Source: Canibacter zhoujuaniae
GTDB taxonomy: Bacteria; Actinomycetota; Actinomycetes; Actinomycetales; Microbacteriaceae
Direction: 5' to 3'
NCBI RefSeq assembly: GCF_011752015.1
Contig: NZ_JAAIKA010000001.1
Location: 186,001 to 250,000, forward strand
DNA length: 64,000 nucleotides
The notes under the pieces are model-generated. The model did not search any database, was not told the DNA's origin, and saw nothing but the letters and a program-made list of their open reading frames with translations. Of this stretch, positions 17,428 to 25,005 are shown piece by piece; position 1 is the stretch's first letter; every line of letters begins with the position of its first letter. A program made the translations under genes and the position numbers.

Positions 17428-18654
17428 ATGAGTATCTTTAAGTTTTTCTTTTTGCGGGTTTTCTTGCGGAAACCCTTACTGAGTTTAACTGTGTTTTTAC
17501 TGCTATTAGCAGGGAACTATATAGCCTTTACTACAGTGAGAACCATAGTTTCTACAATTGAAGGGGCGCAAGAGGCTTCACGTTTAACTTCCTCAGAAAT
17601 AGTTGTATCCAATTTGGACCCAAATTCAAATTTAGACTTCGAAAAAATTACCGAAACTAGGTTGCAGGAAATATATAACTTCCTGAGCAGTAAATATGAA
17701 TATGGACTGTTCACCGATGGGTACATCGTTGACTTACCAAATAGGTATGATGTTGAAATACCAGCAGTATATATGAACCAGACCTATAGTAATTTGAATG
17801 GTTTTGCTATCGCAAGTGGGGAAGGTATAACGTTCGAGAGCCGTGTAGAGAGTTCTGATTTAATACCGGTTTTAGTAGGGCGAGGTCTTACCGAAGATTA
17901 CCCAGTGGGATCAACATTCACAATGGTTGACCCTGTTTTGCACATGCCGAAAGAATACGTTGTCAAAGGGATACTCGCTGAAAATACTGCGCATTCAAAT
18001 TTGTATGCATTAGATTCTAAGCAATATTACAATTTCTCAATTGTTGTCCCGGTGACGGAAGACTTTATCGAAAAAACAGATCTCGCTTTCAAATTAAACG
18101 GTTTGATGGATCTAGTGCTAATTAATGCCACTGCGCAGGAGATTAAGGAGCTACAGTCTTACATTAAGCAGATAATCGCAGTAGATTTCAATTATTTTAG
18201 TGAACAACAAAATATTGATTTTTATAACCAATACTTTAAGTCTTCTATTAATTTTCTTGCTGTGGTGTCCGTAATTTTGCTCGTGGCGATAATTCTATTG
18301 TCAGTGTGGAGTTCGTTGATTAGCGTTCGTACAATGATTCGTGAATTTACGATAAATCTTCTTGTGGGGCTAAGCTACAAAAAATTTCGACGCATATTTT
18401 TTAGCTACTATGCCGGTTTATCTCTGCTCGCTTTGATCGTAATATTTGTTTTAGCCGCTTATTCTAGACAAAGTTTCTGGATAAAAAAAGACGCATATTT
18501 CATGACCTATGGATCATTTGGTGGTCTTATTTTTATGGATTGGGTAGGGATAACGGCAGCGCTTATCGTTGATGTCTTAATTGCAGTTGTCGTGTCAAAA
18601 ATAGCTGTTTACCGTGTGAAGAGGATTCCTATTACTGTTGGAGTACTGCAATGA
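17428..18654 (+). CDS. MacB/FtsX-like ABC transporter permease
   Basis: About 408 residues. One TM near the N-terminus (LSLTVFLLLLAGNYIAF) is followed by a ~230-residue extracytoplasmic domain and three C-terminal TMs, around FLAVVSVILLVAIILLSVW, YYAGLSLLALIVIFVLAAY and VGITAALIVDVLIAVVVS. That 1+3 layout with a large outer domain is the MacB/FtsX topology, typical of transporters acting on peptides or envelope targets. ATG 17428 has AAGGA six nt upstream; an in-frame ATG at 17413 is the alternative. It is AT-rich and overlaps the ATPase gene by 4 nt (ATGA), so the two form one transporter. Confidence 0.75.
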   Translation: MSIFKFFFLRVFLRKPLLSLTVFLLLLAGNYIAFTTVRTIVSTIEGAQEASRLTSSEIVVSNLDPNSNLDFEKITETRLQEIYNFLSSKYEYGLFTDGYIVDLPNRYDVEIPAVYMNQTYSNLNGFAIASGEGITFESRVESSDLIPVLVGRGLTEDYPVGSTFTMVDPVLHMPKEYVVKGILAENTAHSNLYALDSKQYYNFSIVVPVTEDFIEKTDLAFKLNGLMDLVLINATAQEIKELQSYIKQIIAVDFNYFSEQQNIDFYNQYFKSSINFLAVVSVILLVAIILLSVWSSLISVRTMIREFTINLLVGLSYKKFRRIFFSYYAGLSLLALIVIFVLAAYSRQSFWIKKDAYFMTYGSFGGLIFMDWVGITAALIVDVLIAVVVSKIAVYRVKRIPITVGVLQ

Positions 18655-19316
18655 AAGACAACATTATTGAATTGCATGTTAAAAGTAAACTTTATCGTGG
18701 GAAGTCGTCTGTCGTAACAGCCCTAAATGATCTAACTCTCGCTGTATCGCAAGCTCAAACGCTTGCCATAGTAGGTGAATCAGGTATTGGGAAAAGCACC
18801 CTACTGAATATTCTAGGCTTGCTCGATAGAAAATTTATTGGCAGTTACAGCTTATTTGGGAAGGATGTTTTTAGATTAACTGATGCGGAACTGGCACAAT
18901 GGCGAAACCAAAAAATAGGATTTGTGCTGCAAGAATCCGCTTTAATTAACTCTCTGTCTATTGCGGATAATATCGCTCTGCCGATGTTGTACGCTAAACA
19001 AAGGAAAAGCGAGGGACGGAAACGCTTGCTAGAGCTCACTCGCTCCCTTGGTATAGAGTCAATTCTCGACAAGAAACCGTTGGAATGCTCCGGCGGAGAG
19101 AAAGCGCGAGCTATATTTGCACGCGCAGTTATTCTAAAACCTCAATTGATTCTTGCGGATGAGCCTACCGCTTCGCTCGATGCAGAAAATGCTGAACGTA
19201 TACTCGATCTGTTATTGGAACTAAACAAGCACCACGGCGCAACGGTTATTACGGTCACGCATGACTCAGAAATAGCTAGCCGACACGAGAGATTAGTTGA
19301 GTTAAAACGAGGTTAA
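18651..19316 (+). CDS. ABC transporter ATP-binding protein (MacB/bacteriocin-export type)
   Basis: A 221-residue ATPase. Walker A is GESGIGKST (about 42-50), the Q-loop FVLQES, the signature CSGGEKARAIFARA (about 146-159, with Cys in place of the usual Leu), Walker B LILADEPTASLD and the H-loop Thr-His-Asp. The short form without extra domains fits LolD/MacB partners and the lactococcin 972-group exporter ATPases (TIGR03608 as I know it; a profile search would decide). It is coupled by ATGA overlap to the permease and followed by a 51-residue two-TM protein. Confidence 0.88.
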   Translation: MKDNIIELHVKSKLYRGKSSVVTALNDLTLAVSQAQTLAIVGESGIGKSTLLNILGLLDRKFIGSYSLFGKDVFRLTDAELAQWRNQKIGFVLQESALINSLSIADNIALPMLYAKQRKSEGRKRLLELTRSLGIESILDKKPLECSGGEKARAIFARAVILKPQLILADEPTASLDAENAERILDLLLELNKHHGATVITVTHDSEIASRHERLVELKRG

Positions 19317-19318
19317 TC

Positions 19319-19474
19319 ATGGGTTTTGCTGTAATGATTTTTTCTTTCATATTTGGTGTTGTATGTCTTATTGCAGGGTTTAAAAATGTGAAACTAAACC
19401 CCATCTGGCTGTTGTCCATAGTTATCGGTGTAGCCGGGATCGCTTTCGCAGTTTATTTAGGTTGGCCCAAATAA
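19319..19474 (+). CDS. 51-residue two-TM protein, candidate immunity protein
   Basis: The protein begins MGFAVMIFSFIFGVVCLIAG and ends AVYLGWPK. It has two hydrophobic spans (about 3-20 and 31-47) joined by a short basic loop (FKNVKLNP), and starts two nt after the ATPase stop codon. Tiny membrane proteins at the end of bacteriocin export operons are often immunity factors; here that is inference from position, size and topology. The gene shares the AT-rich composition of the cassette. Ribosome site: ACGAGG about 8 nt upstream. Confidence 0.55.
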   Translation: MGFAVMIFSFIFGVVCLIAGFKNVKLNPIWLLSIVIGVAGIAFAVYLGWPK

Positions 19475-19573
19475 GGGGCAGTAATACATCTGGCGTCTCT
19501 TCACCTTGGCGTAACGGGGCGTAATATCATGTTATGGTGATAGCGCATACCTACTTGGACTAAGGAAGTCTTT

Positions 19574-21292
19574 ATGGTTAATCACGGTATCTCATATGCG
19601 GTAGCCGGCAGTGAAATTAAAGGGACTATTGTCGCACTGCACGGGGTTACTGATAACGCGGCAGCGCTGTCTGATCTTGTGCAGCACTATCAAGATGACT
19701 GGCAGATTTATGCAGTTGACACCCTCGGGCACGGTCTGTCACGACGTTTTACTGATGCAGAGTTAGGCGATCCTTTCCGAGCCGCTGTTGCCGCGGCACG
19801 CACAATTGTTATCGCAGCTGCAAGACGCAGCATGAGCCGCAAAGTTGTGCTGCTGGGGCATTCGATGGGCGGTGCTATCGCAGGAGCAATAGCGCGTGAG
19901 CTGCCGGATCTTATCCAGGCGCTGATCCTTGAAGATCCCGCATTCTTAACCGAAGAGCAAACTAAACTGTACCGTGATACAGCCGCAGACAGGTTGCGCC
20001 GACAGGAGAGCGTGACCGAACACGTTGGTGCGGCGGTCACTGAACTGATGTCGCAGTATCCCGCGTGGCCTGCATCAGAGTATGGTGCGTGGGCGCAGGG
20101 AAAAACACAGGTGGATCGCAGGTTCATTGCCGATGGTGTTGTGGGTGTTAGCGGTCGCGAGATATTCAGTGAACTTGCTGTTCCAACGCTTTTAGTGACC
20201 GGCGATAAAGATGATGTGTTGTTTGGTCAAGCGGGCCTTGCTGAGGTTGCAAGTTTAGGAAATTCCCATATTGATGCAGTGCTCATTCCGGGCGCTTCAC
20301 ACACGGTGCGGCGAGATAAATCTGAAGAATTTTATAGGGCGCTTGATAGTTTCTTAGAGCGATGCGGTCAGCGTGAGGCGTTCCCGACGCCGTATATTGC
20401 CGCTGAGTTGCAGCCTATTATCGCAGGCACACCAGACCAAAACACCGATGATTATCTAAAAATGCGCCGCCGCGGTGAGAAACTGTTGGGCGATGTCAAG
20501 CCTGCCGCTGGTGTTGAGGTGTTTGAGGTGCGTTTGGATGGGGAAAGCGCAGCAGTTGATGACAGTTTTGTATTGAGGTGTTTGACACGTGGTGATGAGC
20601 CGCAGTGTGTTGTGCTGTCGATTCACGGTGGCGGGTATGTTGCCGGGGCAGCGCGCTATGATGACGCACGCAATAGTGACTTGATTGAGGTGTTTGGTGG
20701 GGCACTCGTTGCTAGCCCAGACTATCGTTTAGCGCCGGAGTTTCCGTGGCCTGCGGGCGCTACGGATTGCGTGCGTTCATTGCGCTATCTTGCTGAGATG
20801 TATCCAGATCTGCCGCTGTACATATACAGTGATTCTGCTGGGGCTGGGCTCGCGCAGCAGGCGCTGATGCTGCTTGCCGAGAGTGGTGATCCGGTTGCGG
20901 TTGAAAGGGCTGTCTTGCTTGAGCCCTGTCTTGAACCTGGTATGGTTACGGGGTCTTTTGACACCTACTGTGACGGCCCGATTTGGACGCGGGCCGCGTC
21001 AAAGGCTGCATGGGCGCACTACTTGGGAGACCCGTATGCTGTGCCGCCCTACGTTCCGGCACGGAAAGTGGCGGCTTTGATGCCGCCAACTCTAGTGATT
21101 GTTAACCCTGTTGATCCTTTGCGTGATGAGGGTGTGCGTTTTGCGCTGGATTTGGTTGACGCGGGTGTTGCGGTTGAGATGCACATGCTGCCTGGCACAA
21201 TCCATGGTGCGCTATCGGTTGCCGAAACCGAGACCTGGCAACGCGTGAAAAACGAGATTCGCGCATTCCTTGATACTCCTGTATCTGCTTAA
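19574..21292 (+). CDS. Fused double alpha/beta-hydrolase
   Basis: A 572-residue protein made of two complete hydrolase domains. Domain 1 (about 1-265) is a general alpha/beta hydrolase, with nucleophile elbow GHSMGG (Ser97), an Asp near GDKDD (211-214) and His243 in GASH. Domain 2 (about 285-572) is of the hormone-sensitive-lipase/acetyl-esterase type, with the HGGGY oxyanion motif at 351-355, SDSAGAG (Ser421), Asp514 in NPVDPLRDEG and His544 in GTIHG. Both triads look intact. There is no signal peptide, so it should be cytosolic. AAGGAAG precedes the ATG. Substrates are unknown. It stands alone between the two peptide-like modules. Confidence 0.85.
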   Translation: MVNHGISYAVAGSEIKGTIVALHGVTDNAAALSDLVQHYQDDWQIYAVDTLGHGLSRRFTDAELGDPFRAAVAAARTIVIAAARRSMSRKVVLLGHSMGGAIAGAIARELPDLIQALILEDPAFLTEEQTKLYRDTAADRLRRQESVTEHVGAAVTELMSQYPAWPASEYGAWAQGKTQVDRRFIADGVVGVSGREIFSELAVPTLLVTGDKDDVLFGQAGLAEVASLGNSHIDAVLIPGASHTVRRDKSEEFYRALDSFLERCGQREAFPTPYIAAELQPIIAGTPDQNTDDYLKMRRRGEKLLGDVKPAAGVEVFEVRLDGESAAVDDSFVLRCLTRGDEPQCVVLSIHGGGYVAGAARYDDARNSDLIEVFGGALVASPDYRLAPEFPWPAGATDCVRSLRYLAEMYPDLPLYIYSDSAGAGLAQQALMLLAESGDPVAVERAVLLEPCLEPGMVTGSFDTYCDGPIWTRAASKAAWAHYLGDPYAVPPYVPARKVAALMPPTLVIVNPVDPLRDEGVRFALDLVDAGVAVEMHMLPGTIHGALSVAETETWQRVKNEIRAFLDTPVSA

Positions 21293-21322
21293 CTTCGTTA
21301 CTTGATGAATGTCTTTCTTATC

Positions 21323-21586
21323 TCACTGTTTATGTCGAATAGACCGGCTCACCACGAGTGTTGATACGGCACTTATCGCAATAAACAATGAAACTGAGGC
21401 ACCTAGATTCTGCGATATCGGACTAAAAAACGGTATTGCAAAAGCCAACAGTGCGGATGAAAACATGAAGGACAGATCGCGATCTTTCTTGCCGTCATTT
21501 CTCACTGTGGTGCAGATTCTGGCGAACTGCACTCCAGAAAAACACGCTCCGATCAGGATTAGGCCAAGGCTCAGCCAGAAATACAT
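21323..21586 (-). CDS. Small membrane protein behind secreted protein, candidate immunity
   Basis: An 87-residue protein beginning MYFWLSLGLILIGACFSGVQ, with hydrophobic spans at about 4-22, 42-58 and 63-80 and a basic loop RNDGKKDRD. It starts three nt after the stop of the 394-residue secreted protein, with GGGGGAGG immediately upstream as a strong ribosome site, so the two are surely co-translated. A small multi-TM protein directly behind a secreted antibacterial-like protein is the usual place for immunity; this is inference. I do not recognise a family. Confidence 0.6.
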   Translation of the reverse strand: MYFWLSLGLILIGACFSGVQFARICTTVRNDGKKDRDLSFMFSSALLAFAIPFFSPISQNLGASVSLFIAISAVSTLVVSRSIRHKQ

Positions 21587-21589
21587 AAT

Positions 21590-22774
21590 CTACCTCCCCC
21601 TAATAAGGGAATAACAACTTCCGATACCTATCAAATCCCAGAAGTTATCTACTATGAAAGGCCAAGCGGCCGCGATGAAGATTTTATCCTTTGCCGTCAG
21701 AGTCGGGGAAGGAAGTTTAGAAGCTATTCCTTGTGGTAGTTTACTGCGCAATGTAATTACTGCATTTTTGATCGCGGCAACAGCAGCATTCTTAACTCCC
21801 CCTACCTTAGTTATAGCAGTGGCGATTTTTGGAGTCTTTGACAACTTATTAATGAAGGATATAAGTTTCGGCACACGTGCCGCTATTGCAGCTCCGCCCG
21901 TGACAAGAAGAGGAGCAATAGATACTGCGCACTTCCCAGCTGTAACTAACCACCACGACCAAGAAGGGTCTAAAACAATTGGAAGAGATGCGCCTTCAGT
22001 ATTCACATGTTGCCTCAAGATACTGCCATCAACTAGTTCGAAACTGGTAGGCAGCTCTTTTCCATCCGCATCTATTGCCCACGGAGCGTCGATTTCTCCT
22101 TCTACGGTGCCAGATTCAGATAATAATGAAAACCCGCCATCACTGCGTGCCTCGAGTTGATACCCCTCGGGCAATGTGTACCCAAAATCCATGTATGAAG
22201 CATTGTGATCTTTGATAACACCAATAATTTGTCCAGATTCATCTTCTGTTACATGAGATACGGCGATTTCGGTATCTTGGACATCCGCGTCTTGGGTACG
22301 AACGACACCATTTGTTACTTCGGTAACTATATGCCCATTAACCCGTATGGAAAACATTTCTCTGGTCTCGGGATTAGGAATTGATACTTCGCCCGTCTCG
22401 CTATCAACGGTAGGCAAAGTATTAATAATTCGTGCTTCTTGCTCAGAAAGGCCAGAAAGAATGTCACCAGAAATTGATTGATTAGAACTATCCAGATTTA
22501 AACTAAGTGGAACTTTATCGGACACTAGATAATCTAGTGATTTTGCTGAAAGCCCAATCTCCTCTTTTATTAAGGCTTTAGCCGTAGCATCCGCATAGTC
22601 GAATTCCTCCAGCGTATCATCAGTATTCGCCAAGATAGTATCGGATGTCTGAGTCAGCTTCGCTGCTGAGAGACTGTGTTCAGTATCAGTAGCTAATGCA
22701 GAAGTAGTCCCACCTAGGCTCAGCGCATATGCTGTTGTAATGCCTACAAGCGACTTCCAAGCTCTGTGACGCAT
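21590..22774 (-). CDS. Large secreted protein with Cys-bracketed C-terminal domain
   Basis: A 394-residue protein. It has a signal peptide (MRHRAWKSLVGITTAYALSL, cleavage near TSALA at about 28) and an acidic N-terminal propeptide-like region. A middle segment (APWAIDADGKELPTSF at about 230-245 and PIVLDPSW at about 265-272) is a motif I associate with actinobacterial secreted polymorphic proteins. The last ~115 residues (about 278-394) switch to a basic, Ala/Gly-rich amphipathic region framed by Cys282 and Cys387 and containing TKVGGVKNAAVAAIKNA. That tail looks membrane-active. AGAGGAGAAA precedes the ATG. A bacteriocin-like role is inference from the layout, the immunity-like gene behind it and the adjacent peptide/two-component genes. 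Confidence 0.65.
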   Translation of the reverse strand: MRHRAWKSLVGITTAYALSLGGTTSALATDTEHSLSAAKLTQTSDTILANTDDTLEEFDYADATAKALIKEEIGLSAKSLDYLVSDKVPLSLNLDSSNQSISGDILSGLSEQEARIINTLPTVDSETGEVSIPNPETREMFSIRVNGHIVTEVTNGVVRTQDADVQDTEIAVSHVTEDESGQIIGVIKDHNASYMDFGYTLPEGYQLEARSDGGFSLLSESGTVEGEIDAPWAIDADGKELPTSFELVDGSILRQHVNTEGASLPIVLDPSWSWWLVTAGKCAVSIAPLLVTGGAAIAARVPKLISFINKLSKTPKIATAITKVGGVKNAAVAAIKNAVITLRSKLPQGIASKLPSPTLTAKDKIFIAAAWPFIVDNFWDLIGIGSCYSLIRGR

Positions 22775-22835
22775 ATTTTCTCCTCTATTTTCTCGTAAGT
22801 GACTTTAAGCTATCGATCTGGTTACTGGTGTAGAT

Positions 22836-22874
22836 ACCGACGAATGTTGGTCAGTTATACCGACATTCGTCGGT
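22836..22874. promoter_or_regulatory. Tandem palindromic operator in divergent promoter region
   Basis: Two copies of ACCGAC-N4-GTYGGT lie head to tail: 22836-22851 (ACCGAC GAAT GTTGGT) and 22859-22874 (ACCGAC ATTC GTCGGT), their centres 23 bp apart, about two helix turns. Together they also form a 16-bp hairpin with one G-T mismatch and a 7-nt loop. On the reverse strand TATAAC at 22859-22854 would be a -10 for the secreted-protein gene. The neighbouring LuxR-type response regulator is the natural candidate binder. The arrangement is seen directly; the binder is inferred. Confidence 0.65.
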
Positions 22875-22939
22875 GTCGAAGCTTATGAGTGTTCCAATAG
22901 GATCGGAAACTCAAAGTGATTTTGTAGAGAGGTAGAGAA

Positions 22940-23155
22940 ATGATTGCTACGCGTATCACCGCAGGAGTGTTTGCCGTGGCTTGCATGACTGCAATGGGAA
23001 CTCCGATGGTATCTCAATATACAGTTACCGAACAGTTGACAATAACTCGGGCCGTTCAAATAGTTGAGAGTTCGTCTGCACACTGGTTGACACCACGAAT
23101 CTGTAAATTGTTTCCCAATTTTCCTGGCTGCGAGAAGCATCGACCTCATAGATAG
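22940..23155 (+). CDS. 71-residue secreted Cys-X8-Cys peptide, candidate pheromone or bacteriocin
   Basis: The protein begins MIATRITAGVFAVACMTAMG, a signal-like hydrophobic start with one Arg, and ends SSSAHWLTPRICKLFPNFPG followed by CEKHRPHR. The tail holds Cys55 and Cys64 around KLFPNFPG, which could close a disulfide ring, then a basic C-terminus. AGAGAGGTAGAG lies just before the ATG. It is the first gene of a peptide-histidine kinase-response regulator unit and lies downstream of the tandem palindrome. This is the classical layout for a sensed peptide, but no family is recognised. Confidence 0.6.
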   Translation: MIATRITAGVFAVACMTAMGTPMVSQYTVTEQLTITRAVQIVESSSAHWLTPRICKLFPNFPGCEKHRPHR

Positions 23156-23171
23156 CTCGATATAGTGTCTG

Positions 23172-24341
23172 GTGATGTTTCACCTCATATTCCCTAGATA
23201 CAGCCGTTCTACACTGGTGCAGCCACTGGTGTTCACACTTTCGGCTGTTTTCTTCCTTGTTTTCGACGCGGCTCAGCTGATATCTGGTCAGCAGAGCGCT
23301 TCAATACTGCGCGTGATATTCTCGCTCGCCCTTATCGTTTTGTTTGTGGCCGCGGGCTGGCTGCAGGTGTGCGAATACGTTTTCCTCGTGTGCTATTTCG
23401 TTTTTAACCTGTTTAATCTGATTGATGGTTTCGAGATGGTGAGCTTTGCTCTGAGCATCTTGATGATTTTCTGGCTAATTCGTTCCTGGATTGTGCCAGC
23501 CGTGCTCGTGTTCGTCCTCGACGGGGTCATTGCAACAGCGGTGAGTCTCACACCTGGTCTAGAGGCATTTAGCTCTGTTTTAACTACCGTGCTTGTGTTA
23601 GCTATCGGTTTGGTGCTACGTTGGCAAAATGGGCACAGGGTGCTTGCAGAACAGGAAAAAGAACGCACACATCGCGCTGCCTCCGACAACCGTAAGGAGT
23701 TGGCTCGTCAGCTGCATGATACGACGGCGAAAGACTTGGCGCACGTGGCCGTGCTTGCCCAAGACATGGCTGCCCGTCACCCTGAGCTCTCTAGTGAGCT
23801 CTCGCCCATAGTGGCGGCAGCCACCGAGGCGTCACGGCGAATCCGCCCAATGATCCTCTCAATCGATGCTGCGGCAAGCGATGTGCCCCTGTCTAAAGTG
23901 GTAGATCAAGTGATGCAGATGTTGAAAACACGTCATATTGAACTCGATATCGTGCTACCCGATGACCTTGACTGCGTGGTGACACGCCAACAACAACTCA
24001 CAGGGGCACTCGCTATCCGAGAGTGTGGCTCGAATATGTTGAAATACGCGCCCGCCGATTCCGAGGCGCACCTTGTGATCGATATTGACGGCGAGTCAGG
24101 CGTGCTCACTATATCGTTGAGTAATGAGATTGCATCGGTGCCGGCAGCTCCGGACATGAGTAGTGGTTATGGGCTGGCAAACTTAGGTGCCAAAATTCGG
24201 GCAGAAGGTGGAAGTATGGAGGTCAGCGATCTTGGCAACCAGTGGCTGACCTACATCACGATTCCTTCTAATAGCCAAGACGAGTACCGAAGCGGCAGCT
24301 TACGCAGGAGTGACTCTGTGAAGGAGCAAGCTGATGACTGA
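23172..24341 (+). CDS. Sensor histidine kinase (HisKA_3, LiaS/NarL-partner type)
   Basis: A 389-residue kinase. The first ~150 residues hold five or six TM spans with very short loops and no large sensor domain, as in peptide-sensing or membrane-stress kinases. A cytoplasmic linker leads to the phospho-acceptor box ELARQLHDTTAKDL with His182. The ATPase domain has an N-box (IRECGSNMLKYA, about 282-293) and G-box (SSGYGLANLG, about 330-339). Start: GTG 23172 or ATG 23175. It lies 16 nt after the secreted peptide and overlaps the response regulator by 8 nt. Confidence 0.88.
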   Translation: MMFHLIFPRYSRSTLVQPLVFTLSAVFFLVFDAAQLISGQQSASILRVIFSLALIVLFVAAGWLQVCEYVFLVCYFVFNLFNLIDGFEMVSFALSILMIFWLIRSWIVPAVLVFVLDGVIATAVSLTPGLEAFSSVLTTVLVLAIGLVLRWQNGHRVLAEQEKERTHRAASDNRKELARQLHDTTAKDLAHVAVLAQDMAARHPELSSELSPIVAAATEASRRIRPMILSIDAAASDVPLSKVVDQVMQMLKTRHIELDIVLPDDLDCVVTRQQQLTGALAIRECGSNMLKYAPADSEAHLVIDIDGESGVLTISLSNEIASVPAAPDMSSGYGLANLGAKIRAEGGSMEVSDLGNQWLTYITIPSNSQDEYRSGSLRRSDSVKEQADD

Positions 24342-25005
24342 CGAGCGAGAAGTTCGTATCCTGATCGCGGACGATGACCAGATTATTCGTGAAGGTCTTG
24401 CTAACTTGTTGGACGCGCAAGAGGGGTTGCACGTGGTAGCCACTGCTATTAATGGCGCTCAGGTGTTCGAGCAACTGGCGCTACACCGGATAGACGTGGC
24501 GCTATTGGATGTGGATATGCCAGTGGTGAGCGGTATCGAAGCCGCACGCCGCCTGAGCCGTGAGCAGGCCGGCCTCACGATAATTATGCTTACCGTATTC
24601 GAGCATGAAGAATCTCTTGGACAAGCAATCGGGGCGGGCGTGCGAGGATTTCTCACCAAAGACATCCCAGCGCCCGAGCTCGCTCAGCTGATTCGCAAAG
24701 CCTATGCCGGCCAGCAGGTGATGGCACCCCGACCCATTGAAATCCTCACATCCTCCTATGCCCAGACCTATGAAAACCGGGAACAATATGCAGACTTCAT
24801 TAATGCGGTCACCGCGCTGCCGGAGCATCTGCGCCCGACGTTCCGGCTACTGCTGAAAGCCTTCGCTAACAAAAATATTGCCCGGCAAACCAAGCTCACC
24901 GAAGCAACCGTGCGCTCTTATGTCTCCGACATTCTAGCCCGCACTGGCTGCGCCACTAGAGGTGAACTAGCTATCACCGCCATCAAAGCCGGAATCACAG
25001 AATAA
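24334..25005 (+). CDS. LuxR/NarL-type response regulator
   Basis: A 223-residue regulator. The receiver domain has the acidic pocket ADDD (about 12-15), the phospho-acceptor Asp59 in LLDVDMP, Thr87 in MLTVF and Lys109 in LTKD. The C-terminal helix-turn-helix is LPEHLRPTFRLLLKAFANKN followed by EATVRSYVSDILARTG, a LuxR-type DNA-binding domain. The linker between the domains (about 125-165) is longer than usual. It overlaps the kinase gene. LuxR-type regulators bind as dimers to palindromes, fitting the tandem ACCGAC-N4-GTYGGT site 1.5 kb upstream. Confidence 0.9.
   Translation: MTDEREVRILIADDDQIIREGLANLLDAQEGLHVVATAINGAQVFEQLALHRIDVALLDVDMPVVSGIEAARRLSREQAGLTIIMLTVFEHEESLGQAIGAGVRGFLTKDIPAPELAQLIRKAYAGQQVMAPRPIEILTSSYAQTYENREQYADFINAVTALPEHLRPTFRLLLKAFANKNIARQTKLTEATVRSYVSDILARTGCATRGELAITAIKAGITE

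Noticed and set aside
21309-21614. Forward 101-codon frame opposite the 87-residue membrane protein
   Set aside because: The reverse frame has a strong ribosome site, TM spans and tight spacing behind its partner; the forward frame has none of these.
22883-23149. Cys-rich 88-codon frame opposite the 71-residue secreted peptide
   Set aside because: It has no ribosome site and runs through the promoter region; the forward frame has signal peptide, ribosome site and operon context.
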